A stretch of DNA of 64,000 nt from Arthrobacter silviterrae (GTDB lineage: Bacteria > Actinomycetota > Actinomycetes > Actinomycetales > Micrococcaceae). Positions 52,471 to 60,451 of the stretch are shown here, piece after piece. The notes under the pieces were generated by a model. The model saw nothing but the letters and a program-made list of their open reading frames with translations. It had not been told where the DNA came from and did no database searches. Numbering within the stretch: position 1 is the stretch's first letter; every line of letters starts with the position of its first letter. The translations under genes were made by a program, and so were the position numbers. The DNA lies in assembly GCF_011045165.1 (NCBI RefSeq), contig NZ_JAAKZI010000006.1:62001-126000 (forward strand), in the 5' to 3' direction.

Positions 52471-53928
52471 CAACATTTCCGGGAGGTTCCCGGCCCCAGA
52501 GCGTGGTGGGAACGGCTGTTTCATGAACCCGCCAGGCCGGACTGGGTGCGGCGCAGGCCCTCGGCGCCCTGGCTGGTGGTCGCGACAGTGTGCATAGGCG
52601 CTTTCATGGGCCAGCTGGACGCGAGCATCGTGACGCTCGCGATTCCCAGCATCAAGACGGACATGAACGCCTCCCTGGCCCAGGTTGAATGGGTCGCCCT
52701 GATTTACCTGCTGGTCCTGGTGGGAAGCATCTCAGCCATCGGCCGCCTCGCTGACATGCTGGGCCGCAAGCTGCTGTACACCTACGGGTTCGCGCTCTTC
52801 ACCCTGGCATCGCTGGCATGCGCCCTGGCCCCGGACATCACCTGGCTGCTGGTGGCCCGCGCAGTCCAGGCAGTCGGCGCGGCAATGCTGCAAGCCAACA
52901 GCGTCGCGCTGATACGCACCAGCATGCCGGCGGGCAAGCTCGGCCAGGCGATCGGCCTGCAGGGCGCCGCCCAGGCAGTGGGACTGGCCATGGGCCCCTC
53001 CGTAGGCGGCCTCCTGGTCGGAGCCGGAGGCTGGCGCTGGGTGTTCTTCGTCAACATCCCGGCCGGCATCATCGGCGTCGTGCTCGGATGGTACCTGCTC
53101 CCCCGCACCCGGATCAAAGCTCCCAAGGTACGGCTCGACTGGGCCGGGCTGCTACTGCTCCTGCCGGCGGCAGGCGCGCTCCTGCTGACTCTTTCCGAGA
53201 CATCACGCATCGGATTCGACAACCCCGTGGCGGTGGGCTTGCTGGCCGCCTCCCTGGTCCTCTTCACAGCATTCATCTTCTGGGAAAAGCGGGCCCCCCA
53301 CCCCCTGGTCGACCTGGGGCTCTTCCGGACCGGAACCTTCTCCCGCGGCATCTCCACCGGGCTGATGAGCTATTTGGTCCTCTTCGGCGTGCTCTTCGTC
53401 ACGCCGTTATATCTGGAAGCCGCGCACTCAATGCCGCCCGGGAAGGCCGGACTGTTGCTGACCATCCTGCCCATCGGGCTGGCACTGATAGCGCCGCTGG
53501 CCGGAACATTGGCGGACCGGCTCGGGCCCCGGGTCCCCACCTCCGCCGGCATGTGCCTGGCGGCCGCTTCCTTGGCGGTGCTGGCCTTCTCCGGCGGAAA
53601 CCTCTGGCTCGCCGGCACCGCGTTGGGTGGAATTGGGCTGGGCCTGGGATTGTTCACCCCCGCCAACAATGCCACCGTTGCCGCAGCCGGCCACACGAAC
53701 CAGGCCGGCATGGTCAGCGGGGTGATGAACATGACCCGCGGCGTCGGCACGTCCCTGGGCGTGGCGTTCGGAGCCGTCCTTTACGTCCTGGCATCCGGCC
53801 CCGCATCAGCCGTCGGCCATGCCGCCGCTTCCAGCGCCGGATTCCAACTCGCCGTCGGAGCATTCGCCGCCGTCGCCCTGTTCGGCGCCATCTGGGCCGC
53901 CTTCGGGAAACGGCAGGCCGCCCCATGA
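52462..53928 (+). CDS. DHA2-type MFS multidrug transporter controlled by MarR
   Basis: 488 residues with about 14 hydrophobic helices. FMGQLDASIVTLAIPSIKTDM (helix 1), motif A GRLADMLGRKLLYTYGF, motif C-like GLAMGPSVGGLLVGAGGWRWVFFVNIPAGIIG are typical of EmrB/QacA-like drug exporters. The start codon lies in the MarR palindrome and 6 bases after TAGAAT, so the message is leaderless. The lgt gene follows after 40 bp and may be co-transcribed. Confidence 0.9.
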   Translation: MSEQHFREVPGPRAWWERLFHEPARPDWVRRRPSAPWLVVATVCIGAFMGQLDASIVTLAIPSIKTDMNASLAQVEWVALIYLLVLVGSISAIGRLADMLGRKLLYTYGFALFTLASLACALAPDITWLLVARAVQAVGAAMLQANSVALIRTSMPAGKLGQAIGLQGAAQAVGLAMGPSVGGLLVGAGGWRWVFFVNIPAGIIGVVLGWYLLPRTRIKAPKVRLDWAGLLLLLPAAGALLLTLSETSRIGFDNPVAVGLLAASLVLFTAFIFWEKRAPHPLVDLGLFRTGTFSRGISTGLMSYLVLFGVLFVTPLYLEAAHSMPPGKAGLLLTILPIGLALIAPLAGTLADRLGPRVPTSAGMCLAAASLAVLAFSGGNLWLAGTALGGIGLGLGLFTPANNATVAAAGHTNQAGMVSGVMNMTRGVGTSLGVAFGAVLYVLASGPASAVGHAAASSAGFQLAVGAFAAVALFGAIWAAFGKRQAAP

Positions 53929-53968
53929 CGGCCAAACGCTGCGTCCTTCCCCTGCCGAACGGAACCCC

Positions 53969-54814
53969 ATGAGCCCGACGAGCTACATCCCGTCCCCGAC
54001 GGTCAATGCCTTTCACCTTGGCCCGCTGACCATACACTTTTATGCCCTGTGCATCATCGCCGGCATCGTGGTCGCCGTCTGGCTCGGATCACGGCGCTGG
54101 ATCGCCAGGGGCGGCCTCCCCGGACAGGTGGTGGACATCTGCTTCTGGGCCGTGCCCGGCGGCATCATCGGCGGCCGGCTGTACCATGTCATCACCGATC
54201 CCGAACTGTACTTCCTGCCCGGACGCAATCCGTGGAATGCCTTCGCCATCTGGGACGGCGGGCTCGGCATCTGGGGAGCCATCGCCCTGGGCTGTGTGGG
54301 TGCCTGGATTGGGTGCCGCCGGGCCGGCGTCTCCCTCATCGCGTTCCTGGATGCCGTCGCCCCAGGCGTGATTTTCGCCCAGGCACTCGGGCGGTGGGGA
54401 AATTGGTTCAACAACGAACTCTTCGGCGATCCAACTTCACTGCCCTGGAAACTTCAAATCCACCAGATGGACCTGTCCGCCGGAACCGCGGCCACGGACG
54501 CTTCCGGACATGCCATCGTCCTCGGCTACTACCAGCCGACATTCCTCTACGAATCACTCTGGTGCCTGGTGGTTGGGCTGGCGCTGATCGCCCTGGACCG
54601 GCGCTTCAAGCTCGGCGCCGGCAGCGTCTTCGCCCTGTACGCTGCCGCCTACACGGCCGGCCGGTTTGTTTTCGAACTCATGCGCTCCGATTACGCAAAC
54701 CTGATTCTTGGCCTCAGGGTCAACACCTGGGTTGCCGGACTGATCTGCCTGGCCGCCGCCACGGCGTTCCTGGTGCTACGCAAACGTCCACGCTCCAGAG
54801 CCTTCAAGTCATAG
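53969..54814 (+). CDS. lgt: Prolipoprotein diacylglyceryl transferase
   Basis: 281 residues, seven membrane helices. Lgt marks: FYALCIIAGIVVAVWLG, PGGIIGGRLYHVITD, and the signature FAQALGRWGNWFNNELFG. The late segment YQPTFLYESLWCLVVGLALIALDRRF is also characteristic. It transfers diacylglycerol from phosphatidylglycerol to the lipobox cysteine of prolipoproteins. In related genomes the housekeeping lgt sits near trp genes, so this copy beside lipid kinase and phosphatase genes may be a second one (inference). ATG at 53969 with GGAACCCC upstream. Confidence 0.93.
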   Translation: MSPTSYIPSPTVNAFHLGPLTIHFYALCIIAGIVVAVWLGSRRWIARGGLPGQVVDICFWAVPGGIIGGRLYHVITDPELYFLPGRNPWNAFAIWDGGLGIWGAIALGCVGAWIGCRRAGVSLIAFLDAVAPGVIFAQALGRWGNWFNNELFGDPTSLPWKLQIHQMDLSAGTAATDASGHAIVLGYYQPTFLYESLWCLVVGLALIALDRRFKLGAGSVFALYAAAYTAGRFVFELMRSDYANLILGLRVNTWVAGLICLAAATAFLVLRKRPRSRAFKS

Positions 54815-54948
54815 CCCCGCCGGCGGAGATCGGGTACAACGCCCAAGCAAACTACCAGTGCTCGATCCTGCGCTTCATCGAGGACAACCGGCACTTTCAC
54901 AGTACTATTCGAGCTGGGAGCGCACACTCGTTGTCAACGGAGGGCACC

Positions 54949-55884
54949 ATGAGCGACATCAATTCCACGCCTCGCAGGCGTGCCGCAGTAATCATCAATC
55001 CGACGAAGTCCCCGGACGGGGATTTCAAGTCCGCCTTTCACCTCATGTGCGCGGAGGAGGGCTGGGGCGAGCCCCTGTGGTTGGAAACAAGCGAAGATGA
55101 CCCTGGATCCGGCCAGGCGAGGAAAGCACTCGAGTCGGGGGCCGACGTCGTCATAGCCGCTGGCGGCGACGGCACAGTGCGCTGTGTGGCCGAGACCCTG
55201 GCCGGAAAGGGCACCCCCATGGGCCTCGTGCCGTTGGGGACTGGCAACCTGCTCGCCCGCAACCTCGGGATTGGCCTGGAAGACCCGCTGCGCGCCGGCC
55301 GGGACATTTTGAATGGCACAACCACCACGATCGACATCGTGATGGCCACTTTGGACCATGCAGATGCGGGGCACGCATTTCTTGTTGCTGCCGGGCTCGG
55401 CTACGACGCAACCATCATGGCCGACACGAAAGACGAGTTGAAGGACCGTGTCGGCTGGCTGGCCTATGTCGAAGCGGGAATCCGCAACTTGCCGGGCAAA
55501 GGTGTCAAGGCGACCATCAAAGTCGACGGCAGCGAAGTGGTCCGCCGCCGGGTCCGCGGAGTCATGGTGGGCAATTGCGGAAAGTTGATGGGTGGGGTGG
55601 AGATATTCCCGGACGCGTCCGTCACTGACGGCCTCCTGGACCTGCTGGTTCTTTCACCGCGCGGCAAGTTCGGATGGATTCGGGTAATGGCAGGAATCTT
55701 CCATCGGAAGGGCGCCAAATCCAGTTCAGTCCACTACTTTTCCGGGGAGAGCGCCGAAATCACGCTGGACAGTGAACAGGACTTTGAGCTCGACGGCGAC
55801 CACCTCGGCCGGGCCAGGCACCTGGAAGTGAAAGTGGTTCATCAGGCTCTGGCAATTATGATGGCGGCGCCCAAATCCACCTGA
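54949..55884 (+). CDS. Diacylglycerol kinase-family lipid kinase
   Basis: 311 residues of the DAGK catalytic (PF00781) fold. N-terminal AAVIINPTKSPDGDFKSAF, the nucleotide site VVIAAGGDGTVRCVAETLAGKGTPMGLVPLGTGNLLARNLGI (GGDGT and GTGNLLARNL), and the C-terminal beta-sandwich (VMVGNCGKLMGGVEIFPDASVTDGLLDLLVLSP). It phosphorylates diacylglycerol, sphingosine-like or other lipids; here the neighbouring Lgt and PAP2 genes suggest glycerolipid turnover. Strong ribosome site GGAGGGCACC. A possible own promoter -10 (TACTAT, 54903-54908) lies in the 134-bp gap after lgt. Confidence 0.92.
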   Translation: MSDINSTPRRRAAVIINPTKSPDGDFKSAFHLMCAEEGWGEPLWLETSEDDPGSGQARKALESGADVVIAAGGDGTVRCVAETLAGKGTPMGLVPLGTGNLLARNLGIGLEDPLRAGRDILNGTTTTIDIVMATLDHADAGHAFLVAAGLGYDATIMADTKDELKDRVGWLAYVEAGIRNLPGKGVKATIKVDGSEVVRRRVRGVMVGNCGKLMGGVEIFPDASVTDGLLDLLVLSPRGKFGWIRVMAGIFHRKGAKSSSVHYFSGESAEITLDSEQDFELDGDHLGRARHLEVKVVHQALAIMMAAPKST

Positions 55885-56009
55885 TCCCCGCCGGAGTTCG
55901 GGCCTTCCCGTGAGTACCCCGAATGGCATACTGTGCTCATAGCATTCATAATGGGCCTCCGGGTGGCCGACCAGTGCACTGTACATTTTCTGGAAGCGGG
56001 GATTGGTCC

Positions 56010-56789
56010 ATGGAACGGGCTAAAGCGCGGACAAGCCGGCCAGATTCTGGCTGGCGCAGGAAGTTCATGGTTGAGGAGCGATCCGTCCCGTTTACCGAAC
56101 GTAAACGGCTTTACACCACGGCCTGGGTTCTGATCATCACGGGATTGGTTCTATTCCTCGTGGTCCTGATTGGCGTCCTCACCCATTCCGGATTCCAGCG
56201 GTTGGACCAACCCGTGGAGACCTGGTTCCTGGCCCACCGATCCACCACGGTGACACCCTTGATGATCGCACTGGCGATCGCTTTCGGACCCGTCACCTTG
56301 CCCATTGTGGTCCTCGTTGTCGTGGTGGTCTGGACGATACGGGCCAGGCACGCCTGGCGGCCGCTCCTCCTTGCCGCAGGAATGGTGACCGGATTAGTCT
56401 TCGCCCAGGTCTTGGCCCCCCTCGTTCGGCATCCAAGGCCCCCGATAGGGTCCATGCTATTCGGGGCCGACAGCAGTTTTTCCTTCCCGTCAGGACACGT
56501 CTTGGGGACAGCGGACTTTCTGCTACTCCTGGCCTTCCTGATCGCCAGCCGGCGGCGAAAACGCGGCTTCACCAGCACCGCGGTCTGCGTCGCGGTCGTC
56601 CTCATTCTGGCCCAAGTCGTCTCCCGGCTCTACCTGGGCTACCACTGGATTAGCGACACCACCGCGTCACTGGCCCTCTCCATGGTCATTGTCGGCATTG
56701 TCATGGCAGTGGACACGGCCAGAACAGTCAGGGTCCCGGGCGAACGTGTCGAAGGCGGACACTCACAAACACAGGTGGATGAGGCATGA
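56010..56789 (+). CDS. PAP2-family phosphatase (membrane)
   Basis: 259 residues, six membrane helices. The three phosphatase motifs are visible: motif 1 partial (APLVRHPRPP), motif 2 FSFPSGHVLGT, motif 3 VVSRLYLGYHWISD with catalytic His. It removes phosphate from phosphatidic acid or undecaprenyl/phosphatidylglycerol phosphate. The ATG at 56010 (MERAKART) has GCGGGGAT upstream; an ATG further on (MVEERSV) is possible. A CATAAT at 55947-55952 may be its -10. Its stop overlaps the next gene's start (ATGA). Confidence 0.88.
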   Translation: MERAKARTSRPDSGWRRKFMVEERSVPFTERKRLYTTAWVLIITGLVLFLVVLIGVLTHSGFQRLDQPVETWFLAHRSTTVTPLMIALAIAFGPVTLPIVVLVVVVVWTIRARHAWRPLLLAAGMVTGLVFAQVLAPLVRHPRPPIGSMLFGADSSFSFPSGHVLGTADFLLLLAFLIASRRRKRGFTSTAVCVAVVLILAQVVSRLYLGYHWISDTTASLALSMVIVGIVMAVDTARTVRVPGERVEGGHSQTQVDEA

Positions 56790-57595
56790 GCCTCGGACAC
56801 GGCGCGAAGCGGGCCGCCCGGAAGGCAGGCAACAGCCAGGTCCTGACGAACATTGCGCGCATCGGCTTTGCCGCCAGCGGGCTCATGCACCTGCTGATGG
56901 GCTACATCGCCGTGCGGATCGCGCTCCACCACGGCGGGGAATCGGACCAGTCGGGAGCATTCGCCCAACTCACAAGGCTGCCCAGCGGCCCCATGGTCTT
57001 GTGGGCCGCTGTCCTGGGGATGGGGGCACTGGGACTATGGCTCCTGCTCCAAGCATCCCTGGGCATCGGCTCGTCGTCCAAGAAGCGCTGGGCACGCAGC
57101 CTGGTCTCGGCAGGAAAGGCGGCAGCATACTTTGCGCTGGCATGGACAGCACTGACATTCGCGCTTCACCGGCCCAGCAGCTCAACTGCCGCGACACGCA
57201 ACGCCAGCGGGACGATTCTCTCCCTGCCCGGAGGTCAAGCCCTGCTCGCCATTGTCGGGATGGCCACGGCCGGCATTGGCGGATACTTGGTCTACAAGGG
57301 AGTCCGAAAGAAATTCCTCGACGACATCCAACTCCAGGGCAACCGTGCGGACCCAGCCGTCATCGCCCTGGCCATGACCGGTTACATTGCCAAGGGCATC
57401 GCCATAATTGCCCTTGGAGTCCTGTTCATTGTCGCAGCCATTAAAATCAGTCCCCAGGACGCGTCCGGCCTTGATGGTGCCCTCAAATCGCTCGCCGGAC
57501 TCCCATACGGACAAGCCATCCTCATCGCTATCGGACTTGGACTCATGGCCTACGGGTTGTACAGCATCATCCGTGCCCGCCTCGCCCGACTCTGA
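56786..57595 (+). CDS. DUF1206 membrane protein
   Basis: 269 residues, three repeats of a two-helix unit, each starting with a motif like IARIGFAASGLMHLLMGYIAVRIAL, AGKAAAYFALAWTALTFAL and MTGYIAKGIAIIALGVLFIVAA. This fits the DUF1206 family, common in actinobacteria and cyanobacteria, with no known function. The start overlaps the PAP2 stop by 4 bp, so it is translationally coupled and probably works in the same membrane-lipid context. Confidence 0.88.
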   Translation: MSLGHGAKRAARKAGNSQVLTNIARIGFAASGLMHLLMGYIAVRIALHHGGESDQSGAFAQLTRLPSGPMVLWAAVLGMGALGLWLLLQASLGIGSSSKKRWARSLVSAGKAAAYFALAWTALTFALHRPSSSTAATRNASGTILSLPGGQALLAIVGMATAGIGGYLVYKGVRKKFLDDIQLQGNRADPAVIALAMTGYIAKGIAIIALGVLFIVAAIKISPQDASGLDGALKSLAGLPYGQAILIAIGLGLMAYGLYSIIRARLARL

Positions 57596-57687
57596 CGCAT
57601 CGGCCAAAAGAGTGATGTTGCGAGCAATCCCAACTTCCGTTCCAACACCGTCCCCGACAAGGCCGGCCAGGACCGCGAGCTCGCGTT

Positions 57688-57792
57688 CGTCGGAACCGCC
57701 GCCGTTTGACTGCACTAGCGGCAGGCCCGGCCACGGTGGAAGGTTCGCGATCTCATCGAGGATCAGTGAGAGGGGCGGGTCCAGCCGGACGC
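57688..57792 (-). pseudogene. Relic of a conjugative coupling protein (TraG/VirD4-like), Walker-B region only
   Basis: The minus strand encodes RLDPPLSLILDEIANLPP followed by WPGLPLVQSNGGGS. The hhhDE(I/A)xN Walker B followed by PxPxLP and GGG is characteristic of the ATPases that couple DNA to type IV secretion. Nothing before or after in any frame continues the protein convincingly, so only about 35 codons survive. It marks a former conjugative element. Confidence 0.5.
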
Positions 57793-58572
57793 CGGGATCG
57801 ACGAACCCATTCCACAGCCGGCGTTGTAGATGTAATCGACCAGAGCGGAATGATACCCCCGGCGGACGCACCGCGCTTGGTCCCGATCAATGACAGGGTG
57901 CTGCGTCGCTCGATGCACACTTTGGATTCGCGGGTTTGCCACTCCTTCGGAATGGCGCCCCTACACACAAGGCACCAAAATTTCTGGACACCTTGGGGCC
58001 AATTCGATCCAAAGCGTGTGGTTTCCGTCTGGCTAGTCCCATTTTCGGCACAAGCAAAGCCCACCAAACTGCCGTTTTCCGCAGCTCAGGGGGCTTTCGG
58101 GGTGGGCAAGGAAGATTCGAACGACTGCCTGCTCTCAGGGGACAGCTTTGGGCCGTTGCTGTCGGTAGTTAATATGATTGATATTCCGCGGATTCTGGGA
58201 CATTTTCATAACAGCCGCAGGTGTTCCCATGTGGTAATTTTCGATCGTTTCCGCGGGGAAACCGTAGGGTGGACTGTAAGGGGAAGCCAGTGCTCAAACG
58301 CAAGGATGACGCCACCCCTCCAGCGGATTTGCCGCCGTTCCGGGCCCAGTCTGGCGGGACCAGGTTGCTTCTGCCCCCACTCGGCCTAGAGTCGTTACAC
58401 CGGTGAGTGACCCGGTGGAATTTGCCATGCAAGGGGCAGTAGCCCTGCGAAGTGAGCTTGGCAGTCTTCCGGATGGTATGACGAGCTAGGCTCGCGTTAT
58501 TTACCGGCTGCAATCGACTACTTCCTGCGCAAGCGCGGCGACCTTTCGGATCCAATCCCCACCACGTTGGTG
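57793..58572. other. Degenerate DNA without an intact gene
   Basis: No frame here gives a convincing protein. One minus-strand stretch (about 57918-57985) encodes FWCLVCRGAIPKEWQTRESKVC, a CxxC zinc-ribbon-like piece. At about 58101-58122 the minus strand reads TTCGAATCTTCCTTGCCCACC, like the T-loop and acceptor end of a tRNA without its other half. The remainder is lower in GC than the flanks. Confidence 0.6.
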
Positions 58573-58745
58573 TCACCAGTCGACGGCATCGCTGACCCAA
58601 AAAAGTGGCTCCTCATGTGATTGGCTGTGCATGGAGAGAAGTTCCCCGCCCACCTCTAGCCGTTGAAGGTGCCGGGCAATGGTTCGGCGGTCAGACTGCT
58701 CCAAAGACTCGTCGCTTTCAGCTACCAGCTTCCCCGCTCCTGACT
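58573..58745 (-). pseudogene. C-terminal relic of a DUF3800-like protein
   Basis: The minus strand encodes GKLVAESDESLEQSDRRTIA followed by RHLQRLEVGGELLSMHSQSH and EEPLFWVSDAVDW, then TGA. The VAESDESL...SHEEPLLW..D.V.W pattern recalls the C-terminus of DUF3800-type proteins often found on mobile elements. Upstream the frame runs into antisense of the UmuC relic, so only the last 55 or so residues are left. Family assignment is by eye and uncertain. Confidence 0.35.
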
Positions 58746-59060
58746 GGACCAGGTGCGCCCTCGAGGATCCGAGGCACCAGCGCGTACGCGGCCCGGCCCA
58801 GCAGCACCGGGTCCGCCGTCGGTATCGGCAAAGGCACCACCACGGACGGGTAGGACGTGTCCGCTGGGTAGTACTGGCACGTCGCGGCAAACGCGGTCAA
58901 CACCTTTGCCTGCAGGTTGTGTTTGGCCAGGCGGGCACTGGCCTGCTGCGCATACACCCCCATGACCGGGCACATCGCGGCATGCGTGGTGATCGGAGTG
59001 GAAAAGGACCGGCCGAAAATCAGCTGGTCCCTCCCAATACGTTCCTCCTCCATCGGAATG
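58746..59060 (-). pseudogene. umuC: Internal relic of a UmuC-type Y-family DNA polymerase
   Basis: The minus strand encodes EEERIGRDQLIFGRSFSTPI, then a helical part (VYAQQASARLAKHNLQAKVL) and TAFAATCQYYP...YPSVVVPLPIPTADPVLLGRAAYAL. This matches the little-finger (C-terminal) region of UmuC (RSFG..V, VYA..A..RLR, PTxDP..L..AA). The palm and finger domains are missing and the C-terminal end is cut at the DUF3800-like piece. About 105 codons remain. Confidence 0.7.
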
Positions 59061-59063
59061 CGC

Positions 59064-59312
59064 GCCGACGGGCTCGATACCGCACCCGTGCTCACCAGCC
59101 TCGGCGTCATCCAATGGTGGTAAGGCCACGGCAGCAAAGCCCACCAATGCTTCCAAAAAGCCCTCGAAGCAGACCCTGACTACCGGTTAGCCCAACTCGC
59201 CAACAACCTCTTCCGCGACGACATCCTCTCCGACTGGGCCACCAGCCGCCACAACGCCTACCATCCACCCCACACCCGCCAACCCGAAATCGGCGGACTC
59301 GGGATGGCGTAG
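59064..59312 (+). pseudogene. C-terminal relic of a DUF4192-like protein with in-frame stop
   Basis: The plus strand reads ADGLDTAPVLTSLGVIQWW, then TAA (59121-59123), then in the same frame GHGSKAHQCFQKALEADPDY and RLAQLANNLFRDDILSDWAT, ending at TAG 59310-59312. WW.G.G..A...L..AL.ADP.YRLAQLL is typical of the end of DUF4192 proteins of actinobacteria. It abuts the oppositely oriented UmuC relic at about 59060. Confidence 0.5.
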
Positions 59313-59477
59313 GCCGTCTGCAACTGATCGGCATCCCGGGACTAGCGCAGCGGTCAATCGGAAACGTCGCGGTTGACCCAGTTGTAGCCATAAATTCGAC
59401 GAGACGGTGACGTTTTTCCGGTGTCGCGACGCCAGCAACACCTTCCGCGAAACGGAAGCTCGTCGCAACTACGCACA

Positions 59478-59506
59478 GTGCCAAATATCCGGTTTCACTT
59501 TGGCAC
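59478..59506. terminator. Hairpin downstream of purU
   Basis: GTGCCAAA (59478-59485) and TTTGGCAC (59499-59506) are perfect 8-bp arms around 13 bases, 33 bp after the purU stop on the minus strand. It is the likely end of the soxA-soxG-sdaA-purU transcript. The remaining stretch 59313-59477 holds nothing recognisable. Confidence 0.55.
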
Positions 59507-59538
59507 TCGGCAATCCGGACGTGGCAGATTTTGGTCGT

Positions 59539-60450
59539 TCAGCGAAGCACGATGGTCCGGTTCCCCTGGACAACGACACGTCCCTCGCAATGCCAGCGGA
59601 CCGCGTTGCTAAGGGCCTTGCACTCGGTGTCCCGACCCGCCGCCACCAGGTCCTCCGGGCCAAAGGTGTGGTCCACCTCAATGACCTGCTGGGAGATGAT
59701 GGGCCCTTCGTCCAGCTCGCTATTGACGTAGTGGGCAGTGGCGCCCACCGTCTTGACTCCGCGCGCATATGCCTGGTGGTATGGCTTGGCGCCCTTGAAC
59801 GCTGGCAGGAAAGAGTGGTGGATGTTGATGGCCCGGCCCTCGAGCTTTCGGGTGAGCCCGTCACTGAGCACCTGCATGTAGCGGGCCAGAACGACCAGTT
59901 CGACGTCGTACGCGTCCACGAGCTCGAGCAGCCTCGCCTCGGCGGCGGGTTTCGATTCGGGCGTGACAGGTACATGGTGGAACGGGATGCCATGCCATTC
60001 GGCCAGCCGCTGGTGGTCAGGGTGGTTGGAGACGACGGCGACCACGTCAACGGGCAGTTCCCCCGTCCGCGTCCTAAACAGCAGGTCGTTCAGGCAGTGT
60101 CCAAACTTCGACACCATAATCAGCACGCGGCGCTTGGCGCCATGGGGGCGCAGCTCCCAGCGCATCCCGTGGAGGGCGGCAACTTCATGGATCCCGGCAC
60201 GCAACGCCCCCAGCGCCGCCTCCCCCGCCGGTGCGGCAAAGTGCAGGCGCATGAAGAAATGGCCGTCCGGCTCCTGCTGCCCCGGAACCGGGCGCAGGTG
60301 CAGCCGGTCGCTGAACTGGCGCAGTTCAATGATGTCCGCGCCCTGTCCCAGCAACACGCCCGACAACTGGTTGACAATTCCGGGGCAGTCCGAACAGTCC
60401 AGGGTCAAGACGTACTGGGCCGAATCCGGCCCTTGCTCGAAGACACCCAT
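59539..60450 (-). CDS. purU: Formyltetrahydrofolate deformylase
   Basis: 303 residues. An N-terminal ACT domain (YVLTLDCSDCPGIVNQLSGVLLGQGADIIELRQFSD) is followed by the formyltransferase-fold domain with the catalytic Asn-His-Asp set: SNHPDHQRLAEWHGIPFHHVP, GRAINIHHSFLPAFKGAKPYHQA and SELDEGPIISQ. It hydrolyses 10-formyl-THF to formate and THF. The ATG at 60450 starts one base after the sdaA stop; a TTG four codons earlier overlaps it. In this operon it would relieve the one-carbon load produced by sarcosine oxidation. Confidence 0.94.
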   Translation of the reverse strand: MGVFEQGPDSAQYVLTLDCSDCPGIVNQLSGVLLGQGADIIELRQFSDRLHLRPVPGQQEPDGHFFMRLHFAAPAGEAALGALRAGIHEVAALHGMRWELRPHGAKRRVLIMVSKFGHCLNDLLFRTRTGELPVDVVAVVSNHPDHQRLAEWHGIPFHHVPVTPESKPAAEARLLELVDAYDVELVVLARYMQVLSDGLTRKLEGRAINIHHSFLPAFKGAKPYHQAYARGVKTVGATAHYVNSELDEGPIISQQVIEVDHTFGPEDLVAAGRDTECKALSNAVRWHCEGRVVVQGNRTIVLR

Positions 60451-60451
60451 C

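Noticed and set aside
54049-54948. 300-codon N-terminal extension of the lipid kinase
   Set aside because: The frame is open but runs through lgt in another phase with Arg/Pro/His-rich shadow composition; the ATG at 54949 has a strong ribosome site and the kinase fold starts there.
58098-58175. Functional tRNA gene on the minus strand
   Set aside because: Only the T-loop and acceptor end look right; the T-stem does not pair and no D-arm or anticodon arm can be folded.
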